64,000 bases of DNA from CAZBRS01 sp964494475 (lineage in GTDB: Bacteria > Myxococcota_A > UBA9042 > CAZBRS01). The notes under the pieces are model-generated. The model saw only the letters and a list, made by a program, of their open reading frames with translations. It was not told the origin of the DNA and searched no databases. The position numbers and the translations under genes were made by a program. Positions 11,401-18,395 of this stretch are shown here, piece by piece (the stretch's first letter is position 1; every line of letters starts with the position of its first letter). The stretch spans positions 1 to 64,000 of the forward strand of contig CAZBRS010000011.1 in the NCBI GenBank assembly GCA_964494475.1. The letters are read 5' to 3'.

Positions 11401-12282
11401 GACGAAGTTGTTGCAGAAGGCGTAGCGGCCGCCCAGGTCGGGGTGGTGGGGCGGCGAGGTCTCGCCCGTGTCGAGGCCGCTGTCGCACACGTCGACGATC
11501 ACCGCGTCGAGGCCCGTCAGGCCCCAGGCGTCGAGCCAGGCGCGGTAGCCGGGCCCGGTGGGCGCCAGGCCGTCGTGCGCCCCGGCCAGGATCTGGTCCT
11601 GCACCTCGTCGTCGAGCTCGGGCAGCAGCCAGGGCTCGATCCAGACCACGTCGGGGCGCGCGACGAGCCCGCCGAGCGCCGAGGCGGCCACGCGCCGTCC
11701 GAGGAAGCGCTTGCCGGCCAGCGTGCGGTCCCGTGTGAGCACCTCCGTGGTGGCCGCGTCGACCGCCGCCAGCGTGTCGCGCGCCGCCGGGTGCTCGACC
11801 ACCACCAGCGTCACGTCGACGGGCGCGGACGGCTCGGCGGGCACCTGCAGCATGGGCGAGCGCTTGTCGCCGATCTCGAACGGCGCCACGAGGTCGAGCG
11901 CCCCCACGGCCGCCCAGGCCCGCGCCACGTCGGCCCCGAGGCCGTAGACCACGTAGGCGTTGGCCGGAACGTAGTCGACGATGGCGAGCCCGGCCCGCAC
12001 CAACCCGTCGCGCCACGCGCCCCGCACGGGGCCCGCGAAGTGCATCACGAAGAGCCCGGGCCCCGCCGCCTCGAGCCCCGCCGGCAACCCGGCGCCGTCC
12101 GCGCTCGCGTCGAGCGTGCGGTTGGCGAGCAGGACGCGCGCGGCGTCGCCGCTGGCCACCCCGCGCCGCTCCGTCGGAGCGCGCAGCGCGGCCGAGAGCG
12201 TCTCGCTCGCGTCGGGCGCCGAAGCGTCGCAGGCCGCCAGGCCGAGCACCACGGTCGTCAACAGCCAGAATAGCTTGCGCAT
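2434..12282 (-). CDS. giant S8 subtilisin-like protease lipoprotein with PKD repeats and MYXO-CTERM-like tail
   Basis: The product is 3282 aa. The N-terminus is a lipoprotein signal (VVLGLAAC, C18). The peptidase S8 triad is visible: Asp D267 (CDSGLDTG), His H306 (GCGHGT) and Ser S527 (GTSHSCP), with oxyanion Asn N421 (SAGNDG). A KP-43-like beta domain follows (AWTDAPG, NNDLDLEV), then a MAM/jelly-roll-like segment. About 15 classic PKD domains come next (WDFGDG variants), then two Ig/cadherin-like modules (GRLAWTPSETD, GVLSWTPGNLD) and about six REJ/PKD-like modules (LDGSGSHDPEG). It ends with an acidic Pro/Glu linker, GGGGGCTVGGGG, a hydrophobic segment and RRRR, the MYXO-CTERM layout. RBS AAGGTGG precedes ATG 12282. 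A secreted or surface protease anchored at the outer membrane is likely. Carrying both a lipobox and a C-terminal sorting tag is unusual. Confidence 0.88.
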   Translation of the reverse strand: MRKLFWLLTTVVLGLAACDASAPDASETLSAALRAPTERRGVASGDAARVLLANRTLDASADGAGLPAGLEAAGPGLFVMHFAGPVRGAWRDGLVRAGLAIVDYVPANAYVVYGLGADVARAWAAVGALDLVAPFEIGDKRSPMLQVPAEPSAPVDVTLVVVEHPAARDTLAAVDAATTEVLTRDRTLAGKRFLGRRVAASALGGLVARPDVVWIEPWLLPELDDEVQDQILAGAHDGLAPTGPGYRAWLDAWGLTGLDAVIVDVCDSGLDTGETSPPHHPDLGGRYAFCNNFVTSETSCDDGCGHGTINAGIVGGDATAGTGVTDPAGYLYGEGVAPGVRFGASAIFSNSSYWGAGSASGTDFIGAAWAAGARISTNSWGSHAYGAYTTTSAEYDALVRDADLDASNGLQPMAVFFSAGNDGSGSYSIGAPATGKNVISVGASENYRMNGADGCGIADTGADAVNDLISFSSRGPTKDGRLKPEIVAPGTHVQGAASSFEGYQGGGVCDTYWPANQTLYARSSGTSHSCPAAAGAGALLYAWVQAREGVPPSPALLKAMLVAHSADMSGGADGKSGVLAPRPSPEQGFGRIDLSTAFDPGVERVIVDQAALLQEPGDAHELLLVRAVDPLRPVVVVLAWTDAPGATTGASYNNDLDLEVSAGASTWYGNVFSGGWSVTGGQHDLRNNVEAVFLPAGAATLFALRVLAANLPSDGVPGNDDETDQDFALYVVNGTTQSPRGFVGFDDDAYGCSDQAVVTVSDEDLVGAGTVAATVSSDSEPAGEEVTLVEIAPDTGVFRAPVALRPTPTPPGDGALQAADGGTLVARYLDADDGSGQAVEAVVEAALDCRGPEIFGVVLERRVTEVRVAWRTDEPATSKLVYAFGTGPDKGTTAPTLTREHELLVSPLPDCKDLRVKIEATDRHGNVGADDNGGLRYHQGTGQQWSVLYAPLDDSPGWELTGTWAFGAPLGSCGDPTTAYSGTNVYGTALTTCYTSSSTSTLTTPVFTLHDTPAQDLTFARWVRVETGYDVAEVLLGEGNKWTSLWSSKNRGEVKDTAWVLERFDLSRFAGKSVRLRWSLTTDSWVTDGGWNLDDARVTARLGCPGDNVPPACVLTAAPLVGLTPLAVAFDAAGSADADGAIVRATWDFGDGTWVTGLAAAHVYPTRGRYTARLSLVDDDGAVGSCSVEIKANEAPRACFLADAELVQQGETVNFDAACSADVDGSIASYAWDFGDGATASGQKTSHLFATAGVYTARLTVTDDNGAAVEAGPVTITVNAPPTAVIEWFPAVPQVDEIVRFDAGASTDPDGQVKNWAWGFGDAASEDDTGTPLHAYGDPGLYTVTLEILDNWGGRATATEQLRINAPPVATFSASPSGSIVQGASVLFDASQSRDLDGTLAGLVWDFGDGEQGAGPTPSHAYLCPGSYVVRLEAIDDDGAIDAAERALQVKNVAPRVTLPDDLGGVEGTPLLLEPEVQEVCPESPLAWLWKLGDGAHATTPFASHAWADDGAYVVTACARDPQNAEGCDEAQVVIANAPPVVSAGPDRAASQGEVVVFSGSFSDPGGLDTHTVAWDFGDGSSHAGSLSPAHTFTAVGAHTVRLQVEDDDGGAGTDTLVVHVANAPPIVDAGPDRSAREGEELWLSAVASDPGGDPLELRWDLGDGAVGTGPGPFAHTFVDNGLYAVTVRALDPLGGAASDTAWISVSNQPPAADAGPALAGLEGDLLSFSGVASDLGPADTLSYAWSFGDGGLAATRVATHVYRDQGTYTATFTVLDDDGGVGSDGVEVVLANAPPRALAGGDALVDEGSAARFWGQASDPGAADVLTVDWRFDDGASALGALVVEHVFRDDGAFAVAFTVTDDEGASASADVPIEVRNVAPRVDAGPDRAAREGEPVSLPGGFSDPGADDTHAVHWDFGDGNELDGQVAPVHAWACAGNFQAELSVTDDDGGLGTDAVAVSIANVAPSLDAGKDRAVAEGAEVAFAASVSDPCPSGVPDASSAVWDLGDGSIASGSLSLSHRFVDDGTYTVSVTLPDPFGGSVTDTVQVSVSNTSPVVEAGADAEADEGADVTFTGGYLDAGANDRHLVAWQFGDGASASTAAASHAYADDGAYTATLVVTDDDGAAGSDQRTVLVHNLPPRVEAGVDLEVGEGGSVPLTGVVSDPGVADALTATWSFGDGGSATGATVWHAWADDGSYEATLTVTDDDGASTADALGVLVLNLPPVVDAGPDRLVVQGQPVLLEGSAVDPGPLDVVTLRWDFGDGASADDTDAPVHAWGTPAAYAVTLTARDDDGAEASDQARVTVTNAPPSVTLAPIAPVPEGTAVSLTGSASDPGGDTLTLAWDLGDGSHEAGAASVTHAWADDGRYTVCLNATDPSGSTARACVDVVVTNGPPLVSSSPQGTALEGVPYTYDLAAADPAGDLDPLTYWLEARPAGMTLDALTGRLAWTPSETDVCGPTPVLVRVQDDDGGVAYQSFTIAVTNLDDAPVITSVAPDSAVQGYLWTYAPRALDPDVEAGCVGDELSWSLLEAPDGVEQDPLTGVLSWTPGNLDVGTRTLRLGVTDTSGLTDEQVLTVVVSADPRAPVALAGVDRAVEPGVATLDGSASGPAGTLAAWEWALASGPEEADLSGCGAAACDVTLLARGDYVFRLVVIDLGGHASPPDTVTLTVQNAPPIADAGLPRVVPLGAPVDLDASGSSDLNGDPLEASWEVLDAPGGSTAPVEVAADGSASLTPDRVGAWLLGLRVGDGEATSELALVQVMAVDPVGPDYPPVAMIVPAEIVAAVGEPVTLDGGASHDAEGTPVTYSWQPLASPAPLTLVPADQPTVTFTPTAAGLYRVGLVATSGGAASWRAEARVVVVGDEALPVAEAGPDQRAPVGGVAVLDGSASTSGGGAPPRFSWRQTGGGLLRLDDPASPTPSFQVFRPGRADLQLVVSSQSGLASPPDRVSVYRVTGDNHAPTPVATAPAFAWAWDDVVLDGGSSIDPDGDPLALAWVQTAGPPALLDDWRAPVTTVRPTSWGELRFALVAFDGELQSLPTEVTLRVASPNNRPPEADAGPDAEGAPGGLVTLDGSGSHDPEGAALTWAWTQVDGPSVELADAAGPTPTFVPDQEGSYLFRLVVADLLFQSAPDDVRVDVREPVPEPVEEETEAEVVAPDALEAEAAPEPQPETSDDVAVDVPVDVPAKQDTPDEEEPGVELVEPLPDAQRPDTVEPEPDVHIPLDALHSDATEEPEGEGKSGGGGGCTVGGGGVTPTALGLLAIGLLAVALRRRRPAA

Positions 12283-12371
12283 GCGCCACCTTCGTCGGGG
12301 AGCCCGACCTGCGGGTCGATCCCGACTACGCTACGGGAAGGAGCGGGAGAGATCAACGTGCGAACCGGGGG

Positions 12372-12401
12372 TTGACGCCCGAAACCCTCCGCGCCCACAA
12401 T
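12372..12401 (+). promoter_or_regulatory. candidate sigma70 promoter for the metalloprotease gene
   Basis: TTGACG (12372-12377) and CACAAT (12396-12401) are separated by 18 nt. A start site near 12408 gives a leader of about 19 nt with GGAGG before ATG 12427. The -10 overlaps the upstream in-frame ATG at 12400, which argues against that start. Confidence 0.4.
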
Positions 12402-12426
12402 GTTCCCCTCCCGTTCGGAGGCCCCC

Positions 12427-15400
12427 ATGCGCTCCCTCTCGATCCTGGTTCGCCCCCGGCCCGTGCTGGCGCTGGCCCTGCTGGCTCAGGTACTCTCGTG
12501 CGCGCAGCAGGTCGGCGACATCGACCGCACCCAGCCGGGGTTGCTCTCCAAGTCGGTGCTGACCGGCGACTGGTTCCTGCGGCGCACGGTCATCGACGTG
12601 CCGTACGACGCCGGCTACACCTTCATCGGCGAGCAGGAGGACCTGCAGCGCGTGCGTTGGGACATCCAGCGCGACCTCCTGCTGGCCCTGCGCGTGCTGC
12701 CCCAGATCGACGGCACTCCCGACACGGCGCCCGTCGCGGCGTACAGGATCGAGGCCCACGTCGACGTGCTGCGCGAGTACAACGCGGCCACGGGCGAGGC
12801 CACCAACGTGATCGTCGAGAACGACGACGACAACCTGTGGTACGAGCGCGCGTTCGTTCGCGTCGACTGGTCGAAGAACCTGGTCACGAACTTCAGCTTC
12901 TACCTCGATCAGCTCGACGTCGAGGCCGTGGCGTACCATGTGGAGGACACCTCCGACCCCGACAGCATGCTGGTGGGCGTGAGGCGGCCGGACGGCACGT
13001 GGGTCGACCACCGGGAGCCCGCCGCCATCGTGGCCCTCGACGAGGCGCACTACCTCGACGTGGTGTCGCGCGTGTTCGTGAAGCCCGAGTCGATCACGGT
13101 CGAGGACGTCGACGGCACGTTGCTGCAGGAGCCCGCGTGCTGGTATTACCTGACCACCGACTGCGCGCCCGCCCTCATCGGCATCCGCAGCTCGTTTCTG
13201 CGGGCCGACGCCGCCGCCAGCGACTACGAGCCCCTCGACTACCCCGACAACGCCGTGCTCCGCGACGAGGCCGGCGCTCCGGTGCGCGTGCGCTGGAACG
13301 CGGAGGGCGACCGGGAGCGCGTCGTCAGCGCCGGCGCCGACGGCACCGGGGTGCCGGGCGACGAGCCCGAGCAGCCCACCGAGGGCCCCGCCGATCCCTA
13401 TACCGTCACCGACCGCGACGTGGTGCGCCTGCCCTTCTTCGACAAGTTCGGCTACTTTCGGGTCGAACGCTTCGGGTACGACCGCTGGTACGGCGAGGTC
13501 GAGAGCGAACGCAGCTTCCGCATCACGCGCTGGAACCTGTGGCAGAAGAGCCACGACGCCGACGGCACCCCGTTGCCCTACGCCGAGCGCGGCCACCGCC
13601 CCATCGTGTACTACCTCAGCCCCGACTTCCCCGCCGAGCTGGCGCCCGCGGCCCACAAGGCGGTCGACGCCTGGAACGAGGCCTTCCGCGGCACGGCGGC
13701 CGAGCTCACGGGCCAGCCCGCCCCGCGCCTGTTCGAGCTCCGACCCAACTCGCGCCAGGTCGACCCCGCGACGGGCGTGGTGACCCGGCGCGGTGAGGCC
13801 ATCGGCGATCTGCGGTACAGCCACCTGGTTTACGTCGACGCGCCCACGCGCGCCGGGCTCCTGGGCTTCGGCCCCTCGTCGGCCGACCCGCTGACCGGCG
13901 AGATCATCGCCGCCGACGCCTTCATCTACGGCGCGGGCCTCGACGAGGTGGCGGCCAAGGGGCGCGATCTCATCGACCTCGTCAACGGGCGGCTCGACCC
14001 CCAAGACCTGGCGGGCGGCGCCAACGTGCAGGCGTACCTGGCCACCCTGAAGGGCGGCGGCGTCGCCACCCGCGCGCCCTCGGGGGCCGACCTGCAGCGC
14101 TTCGCGGCCGAGCACCCGGGGCCCTTCGGCCGCGAGGTCACGGGCGGCGCCAAGAAGCTCTCGCCGCTGCCGCCGCGCCCGGGCCAGGCCATCCATCGCC
14201 CGGGGCTCGAGAAGATCCAGCGCCCCGCGGGCTGGACCACGGCCCGGTTGGCCCACGTGGCCGACACGCCCCTCGAGGACCTGCTGCTCTCGGAGCGCGA
14301 GCTGGTGGCCCTGAAGGGTCTGGGCGCCGTCGCGCCGGGGGCGACCGCGGCGACGTTGTCGGCGGCCGAACGCGCGCACCTGTCGCCCGTCCGGTGGGCC
14401 TCGCGCGCCAACCGCGAGCGCTCGCACCAGCGCCTGCTGTCCTACGCGAAGCGCCGCCTGACCATGACGCCGTTCTACGACGACGCGGTGGCGGGGCTCG
14501 CCCTGCAGCTGAAGGACACGCCCTCCGACCAGGTGCTGCTCGAGCTGCGGCAACGCATCTTCAAATCGGCGGCCGAGCACGAGATCGGGCACACCCTCGG
14601 CCTCCGCCACAACTTCGAGGCCTCGACCGACGCGCTCAACTACCCGCCCGAGTACTGGCGCCTGCGCGGCGACGACCCCCAGCCGCTCGCTGCGCTCACG
14701 GTCACCGAGCGCGAGGGCAAGCTGCGCCAGTTCCAGTACAGCTCGATCATGGACTACGCGGGGCGCTTCAACACCGACATCGAGGGCCTCGGGTCCTACG
14801 ACGCCGCCGCGATCCGCTTCGGCTACGGCCAACTGGTCGACACCTTCGACCAGGCCCCCGACGAGCCCATGCTCGACCTGCTCGAGCTCGAGCCCGCCGC
14901 CGACGGCACGCCGCGCTACGATCGGCCCTACGCCCTCGACGACGTGCTGCGCCACTTCCGGCACTACACCCGCCTGCCCGCCATGTTCGGGGGTGGGGCC
15001 AACCTGGCCCGGCGCACGCCCGTGCCCTACACGCGCGACGTGGCGCGCCTGATGGGGCGCGCCGAGACCGACGCGCTCGAGGCGCAGCTCTCGGGCGACG
15101 CCTCCTGGACGCGCACCGAGGTGCCCTACCGCTTCTGCTCCGACGAGTACGAGGGCGGCAGCGCCACCTGCCACATGTTCGACCTGGGCGCCGACCCCTT
15201 CGAGATCGTGGCCGACGTGGTCGATCGGTACTGGAATTACTACTGGTTCAACAACTTCAAGCGCGACCGGGTGGCCTTCGACGAGTGGGACTACATGGAC
15301 TCGATGTATTGGCGGTACTTCTCGCCGCTCCTGCGCGAGTACCAGAACTGGGTCTTCGACGACTGGTTCGTCTCGGACGGCTGGGAGTGGATGCGCGGTG

Positions 15401-16404
15401 ACCCCGAGCGCTGGGGCATCGCGGACGTGCCGTGGTCGCAGGCCATCGACGCGGGCGGCTCGGGCACGGCGGCGGCCATGACCACGCTCACGTTCCTGCA
15501 GCAGGTGCTGGCCCAGCCCGAGCCCGGCGCCTACATGTACGACTTCTCGGAGGGGTACTACTGGGCGTTCTCCGCGGGCGCGCTGCCGGTCTGCGAGGAC
15601 GGCTGGTCCTACGACTCCACGGAGTGGTGCGCCGACGCGAACCTCGGCCTCGGCGAGGGGCGCTGGTTCTGGAGCGCCTACGACTGGGAGAGCGGCTACT
15701 ACTTCTACGAGCGCCTCGACCGCGTGGGCACGTTCTACGACAAGATCCTGGCGCTCGAGACGCTCACCGATCCCTCCACGTACTTCCTCGGCGTCGACAC
15801 CTTCCAGGACGTCGAGGGCTGGGTCATCTCGATGTACCTGAGCTTCCCCCGCGAGATCCGGCGCCTGTTCGCGGGCATCGCCGCCGACCGCTTCGACCTG
15901 TTCGCGGGCAGCTTCGACGCCACGGGCGCTTACGCGCCCCCCGATCCCTTCGCGCCGCGCGCGCTGCCGGCCGATCCCGCGCAGGGCACGGGGCCGGTCG
16001 ACCCGTCGACCAGCTTCACGGTCCAGCTCTACATGCTGTGGTACGGCATGGCGTGGCTGAACGCCAACTTCGACACCTCGTTCAACGACCAGGCCAAGGT
16101 GTGGCTGAAGGGCTCGGGCGAGGCCTTCACGCCCGCCGATCCCGCGCGCGTGGTCGAGTTCGCCGACCCCTTCAGCGGCCGCGTCTACCAGGCCCTCTCC
16201 GCCGAAGACCCCGCCGAGCCCGGTCTGGGCGCGCTCATGCTCGAGCAGGCCGGGTCCTACCTGGCCGACTACGAAGGGGCGAAGGCCGACCCCTACACCA
16301 GCGCCGGCACGCTCGAGTACTACCGCTGGAGGGTCGAGAACCTGCTCGAGAACCTCGAGGTCGTGCGGGGCATGTACGACCTCTACGGCTACGTCTACTT
16401 CTAG
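12427..16404 (+). CDS. zinc metalloprotease lipoprotein (HExxHxxGxxH, metzincin-like)
   Basis: The product is 1325 aa with a lipoprotein signal (LALALLAQVLSC). The zinc site is HEIGHTLGLRH, H718-E719-H722-H728, with a Met-turn SSIMDY at about M775. This is the layout of the large zinc-dependent metalloproteases annotated with DUF5117/DUF4953. Start ATG 12427 has GGAGG six bases upstream; the earlier ATG 12400 lies in the putative promoter. The C-terminal 600 residues are rich in Trp/Tyr (WNYYWFNNFKRD) and contain no second recognisable motif. A homologue with the same zinc and Met-turn motifs starts beyond the right window edge and ends at 61879. It is followed after 9 bp by a Cys-rich lipoprotein gene, suggesting one transcript. 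Substrate unknown; outer-membrane location inferred from the lipobox. Confidence 0.85.
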   Translation: MRSLSILVRPRPVLALALLAQVLSCAQQVGDIDRTQPGLLSKSVLTGDWFLRRTVIDVPYDAGYTFIGEQEDLQRVRWDIQRDLLLALRVLPQIDGTPDTAPVAAYRIEAHVDVLREYNAATGEATNVIVENDDDNLWYERAFVRVDWSKNLVTNFSFYLDQLDVEAVAYHVEDTSDPDSMLVGVRRPDGTWVDHREPAAIVALDEAHYLDVVSRVFVKPESITVEDVDGTLLQEPACWYYLTTDCAPALIGIRSSFLRADAAASDYEPLDYPDNAVLRDEAGAPVRVRWNAEGDRERVVSAGADGTGVPGDEPEQPTEGPADPYTVTDRDVVRLPFFDKFGYFRVERFGYDRWYGEVESERSFRITRWNLWQKSHDADGTPLPYAERGHRPIVYYLSPDFPAELAPAAHKAVDAWNEAFRGTAAELTGQPAPRLFELRPNSRQVDPATGVVTRRGEAIGDLRYSHLVYVDAPTRAGLLGFGPSSADPLTGEIIAADAFIYGAGLDEVAAKGRDLIDLVNGRLDPQDLAGGANVQAYLATLKGGGVATRAPSGADLQRFAAEHPGPFGREVTGGAKKLSPLPPRPGQAIHRPGLEKIQRPAGWTTARLAHVADTPLEDLLLSERELVALKGLGAVAPGATAATLSAAERAHLSPVRWASRANRERSHQRLLSYAKRRLTMTPFYDDAVAGLALQLKDTPSDQVLLELRQRIFKSAAEHEIGHTLGLRHNFEASTDALNYPPEYWRLRGDDPQPLAALTVTEREGKLRQFQYSSIMDYAGRFNTDIEGLGSYDAAAIRFGYGQLVDTFDQAPDEPMLDLLELEPAADGTPRYDRPYALDDVLRHFRHYTRLPAMFGGGANLARRTPVPYTRDVARLMGRAETDALEAQLSGDASWTRTEVPYRFCSDEYEGGSATCHMFDLGADPFEIVADVVDRYWNYYWFNNFKRDRVAFDEWDYMDSMYWRYFSPLLREYQNWVFDDWFVSDGWEWMRGDPERWGIADVPWSQAIDAGGSGTAAAMTTLTFLQQVLAQPEPGAYMYDFSEGYYWAFSAGALPVCEDGWSYDSTEWCADANLGLGEGRWFWSAYDWESGYYFYERLDRVGTFYDKILALETLTDPSTYFLGVDTFQDVEGWVISMYLSFPREIRRLFAGIAADRFDLFAGSFDATGAYAPPDPFAPRALPADPAQGTGPVDPSTSFTVQLYMLWYGMAWLNANFDTSFNDQAKVWLKGSGEAFTPADPARVVEFADPFSGRVYQALSAEDPAEPGLGALMLEQAGSYLADYEGAKADPYTSAGTLEYYRWRVENLLENLEVVRGMYDLYGYVYF

Positions 16405-16413
16405 GGGGCGCCC

Positions 16414-17331
16414 ATGAACCGCTCTTCGTTCCTCCTGGCGCTCGGCGGCTGCGTGCTCGCGTGCGGTGGCGGGCACAGCGGCGGCGACGCCGCCTCGCTC
16501 GACACGGCGGGCAACGTCGAGATCGCCGTGCCGGGAGAGCCCTGTCCCGGGTACACGGGCCTCCGAAGCTGCTGCGTGGTCAACGACGCGTGCGGCCTGG
16601 CCGACGACGGGGCCTGCGACTGCGACGGCGCCTGCGGCTGGGACGCGGCCGATTGCGCGGCGCGGTGCGGCGCCGACGGTGCGTGCGAGCCGACCTGCCC
16701 CGCCGACCCCGACTGCGGCGTGCCTTGCGCGTGCGACCACGCCCGGAGCCTCTGCGAGACCGCCCGGCCGTGCGCCGCCCTGGCGTGCGCGTGCGACCCC
16801 GACTGCGCCGCCGCCTCGCCGTGCGGCGCCGACGAGGCCTGCGATCCCCGGTGCCCCCGGGGCGCTGACCCCGACTGCGCCGGCTCGGCCGCCGACGGCG
16901 AGGCCTGCTGCTCGCCTGCGTGTACGGGCAAGGCCTGCGGCCCCGATGGCTGCGGCGGCACCTGCGGCGACTGTCCGGCCAAGTACGGCTGCTACGAGGG
17001 AGCGTGCCTGATCGAGGAAGGCTGTGGCGCCATCACCGACTGGGGCTGCTGCCAGGGCTCGGTGGCCGTGTGGTGCGAAGACGGTGAGCTGTGGCAGGTC
17101 GACTGCGCGACCGACGATCCGCCGTCGGGCTGCGGCTGGGACGTCGAAGCGGGCTACTACTGCGGCGGCAGCGGGCTCGATCCCGACGGGATCTACGACG
17201 CGACCTGCCTCTACGGCCCGTGCGCGGCCGACTGCCACGGCAAAGAGTGCGGCAGCGACGGCTGCAACGGGAGCTGCGGCGACTGCGCCGAGGGCGAGGT
17301 CTGCAAGAGCGGGTCGTGCCGACCCGAATGA
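16414..17331 (+). CDS. Cys-rich lipoprotein with CGPDGCGG repeats
   Basis: The product is 305 aa. The signal ends in a lipobox (LGGCVLAC) followed by a Gly/Asp-rich tether. The mature part is very Cys-rich, with CxxDGxCxCDGxCG-type units near 50-110 and two copies of the Myxococcota motif CGPDGCGGTCGDC/CGSDGCNGSCGDC near 170 and 285. A non-repeat middle segment (GCCQGSVAVWCEDGELWQVDC) resembles the units of the 701-aa protein at 18396. It follows the metalloprotease gene by 9 bp. A disulfide-rich surface protein is likely; function unknown. Its TGA directly abuts the stop of the convergent dnaJ-type gene, forming TGATCA. Confidence 0.8.
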   Translation: MNRSSFLLALGGCVLACGGGHSGGDAASLDTAGNVEIAVPGEPCPGYTGLRSCCVVNDACGLADDGACDCDGACGWDAADCAARCGADGACEPTCPADPDCGVPCACDHARSLCETARPCAALACACDPDCAAASPCGADEACDPRCPRGADPDCAGSAADGEACCSPACTGKACGPDGCGGTCGDCPAKYGCYEGACLIEEGCGAITDWGCCQGSVAVWCEDGELWQVDCATDDPPSGCGWDVEAGYYCGGSGLDPDGIYDATCLYGPCAADCHGKECGSDGCNGSCGDCAEGEVCKSGSCRPE

Positions 17332-18303
17332 TCACCACCCGCGCGTCTTCAACTGTTCGACCAGCGCGCGGTCGTCGTCCGTGAGCGTGCGCGGCAACTC
17401 GACCTGCACCTTGACGAACAGGTCGCCCTTGCCGTCCTTGCCGAGCCCCAGGCCGAAGCCGCGCATGCGCACGCGCGTGCCGGGCTGGGTGCCGCCGGGA
17501 ATGCGCAGCGTGTGGCTCGTGCCATCGGGCGCCTCGACGGTCAGGCTGGCGCCGAGCAGCAGGTCGGTCAGCTTCAGGCGCTTCTCGTGCACCAGGTCGC
17601 GGCCCTCGCGCACGAAGCCGCCCTCGTCGCGCAGCTTGACGCGGAACTCGAGGGCGCCGAAGCCGTGGGCGTCGCCGCGCACGCGGATGCGCTTGCCGTC
17701 TTCGATGCCCGCCGGGACCTTGACCAGGATCTCCTGGGCGGGACCGCCCGGCATCGACAGGCTCACGGTGCGCTCGGTTCCGCGCACGGCCTCGAGCAGC
17801 CCGATCTCCATCTCCTGCGCTTCGGCGGGCGCTGGAGCGTGACCCCCCATGGGGCCTTGACCGCGCCCACGTGCCCGGCCTCCGCCCATGCGTGCCCCGC
17901 CGCCCGCGCCGCTGAACAGATCGGCGAACGAGCCCATGAAGTCGGCGCCGCCGCCGCCGCCGCCGCGCCGGGCGCCTCCCAGCCCTCCGAACAGGCTGCC
18001 GAACAGGTCGCCCAGGTCGACCTCCTGGTACGCCTGGCGCGCGTTGAAGCCGCGGAAGATGTCCTCCTGGCTGAAGCGCTGCCCGAAGCCCTCGGCGCCG
18101 AACTGGTCGTATTGCTTTCGCTTCGGGGGGTCGCTGAGGACCGCGTAGGCCTCGTTCAGCTCCTTGAACTTCTGCTCGGCGCCCGCAGCGTTCTTGTTGT
18201 GATCGGGGTGGTGCTTCTTGGCGAGCTTGCGAAAAGCGCGCTTCAGATCGTCGGCGCTCGCGTCGCGCGGAACGCCCAGCACCTCGTAGTAGTCGCGGGC
18301 CAT
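17332..18303 (-). CDS. CbpA-type DnaJ co-chaperone (no zinc finger)
   Basis: The product is 323 aa. It has an N-terminal J domain with HPD at 32-34 (KHHPDHNK), then a Gly/Phe-rich region with a Gly run (GGARRGGGGGGADF) and the DnaJ C-terminal substrate-binding domains (LLLGASLTVEAPDG, RIPGGTQPGTRVRMRG). The CxxCxGxG zinc-finger repeats of true DnaJ are absent, so it is CbpA-like. It would act as Hsp70 partner in the cytoplasm. Start ATG 18303 (MARDYYEVLGV) is the family start; the 32 codons upstream in frame are not conserved-looking. It lies 92 bp downstream of the Cys-rich lipoprotein gene on the same strand. Confidence 0.92.
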   Translation of the reverse strand: MARDYYEVLGVPRDASADDLKRAFRKLAKKHHPDHNKNAAGAEQKFKELNEAYAVLSDPPKRKQYDQFGAEGFGQRFSQEDIFRGFNARQAYQEVDLGDLFGSLFGGLGGARRGGGGGGADFMGSFADLFSGAGGGARMGGGRARGRGQGPMGGHAPAPAEAQEMEIGLLEAVRGTERTVSLSMPGGPAQEILVKVPAGIEDGKRIRVRGDAHGFGALEFRVKLRDEGGFVREGRDLVHEKRLKLTDLLLGASLTVEAPDGTSHTLRIPGGTQPGTRVRMRGFGLGLGKDGKGDLFVKVQVELPRTLTDDDRALVEQLKTRGW

Positions 18304-18395
18304 GAACACCCTCCAGCAGCACGCGCGCCGACCATAGGGTCCACGCCCGGGACAATCAAGGCGCGCGTCGTCGCGCCACGCCAGCAGATTCGACG

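Noticed and set aside
2587..12273. Long plus-strand ORFs up to 1284 aa opposite the subtilase gene
   Set aside because: They are frame shadows of a GC-rich repeat protein: His/Arg/Gly-rich, no start signals or domains, while the minus strand carries a full S8 triad and PKD repeats.
12331..17238. 1635-aa minus-strand ORF opposite the metalloprotease
   Set aside because: Composition is that of an antisense frame (many Val-Gly-Arg-His runs); the plus strand has HEIGHTLGLRH and a lipobox.
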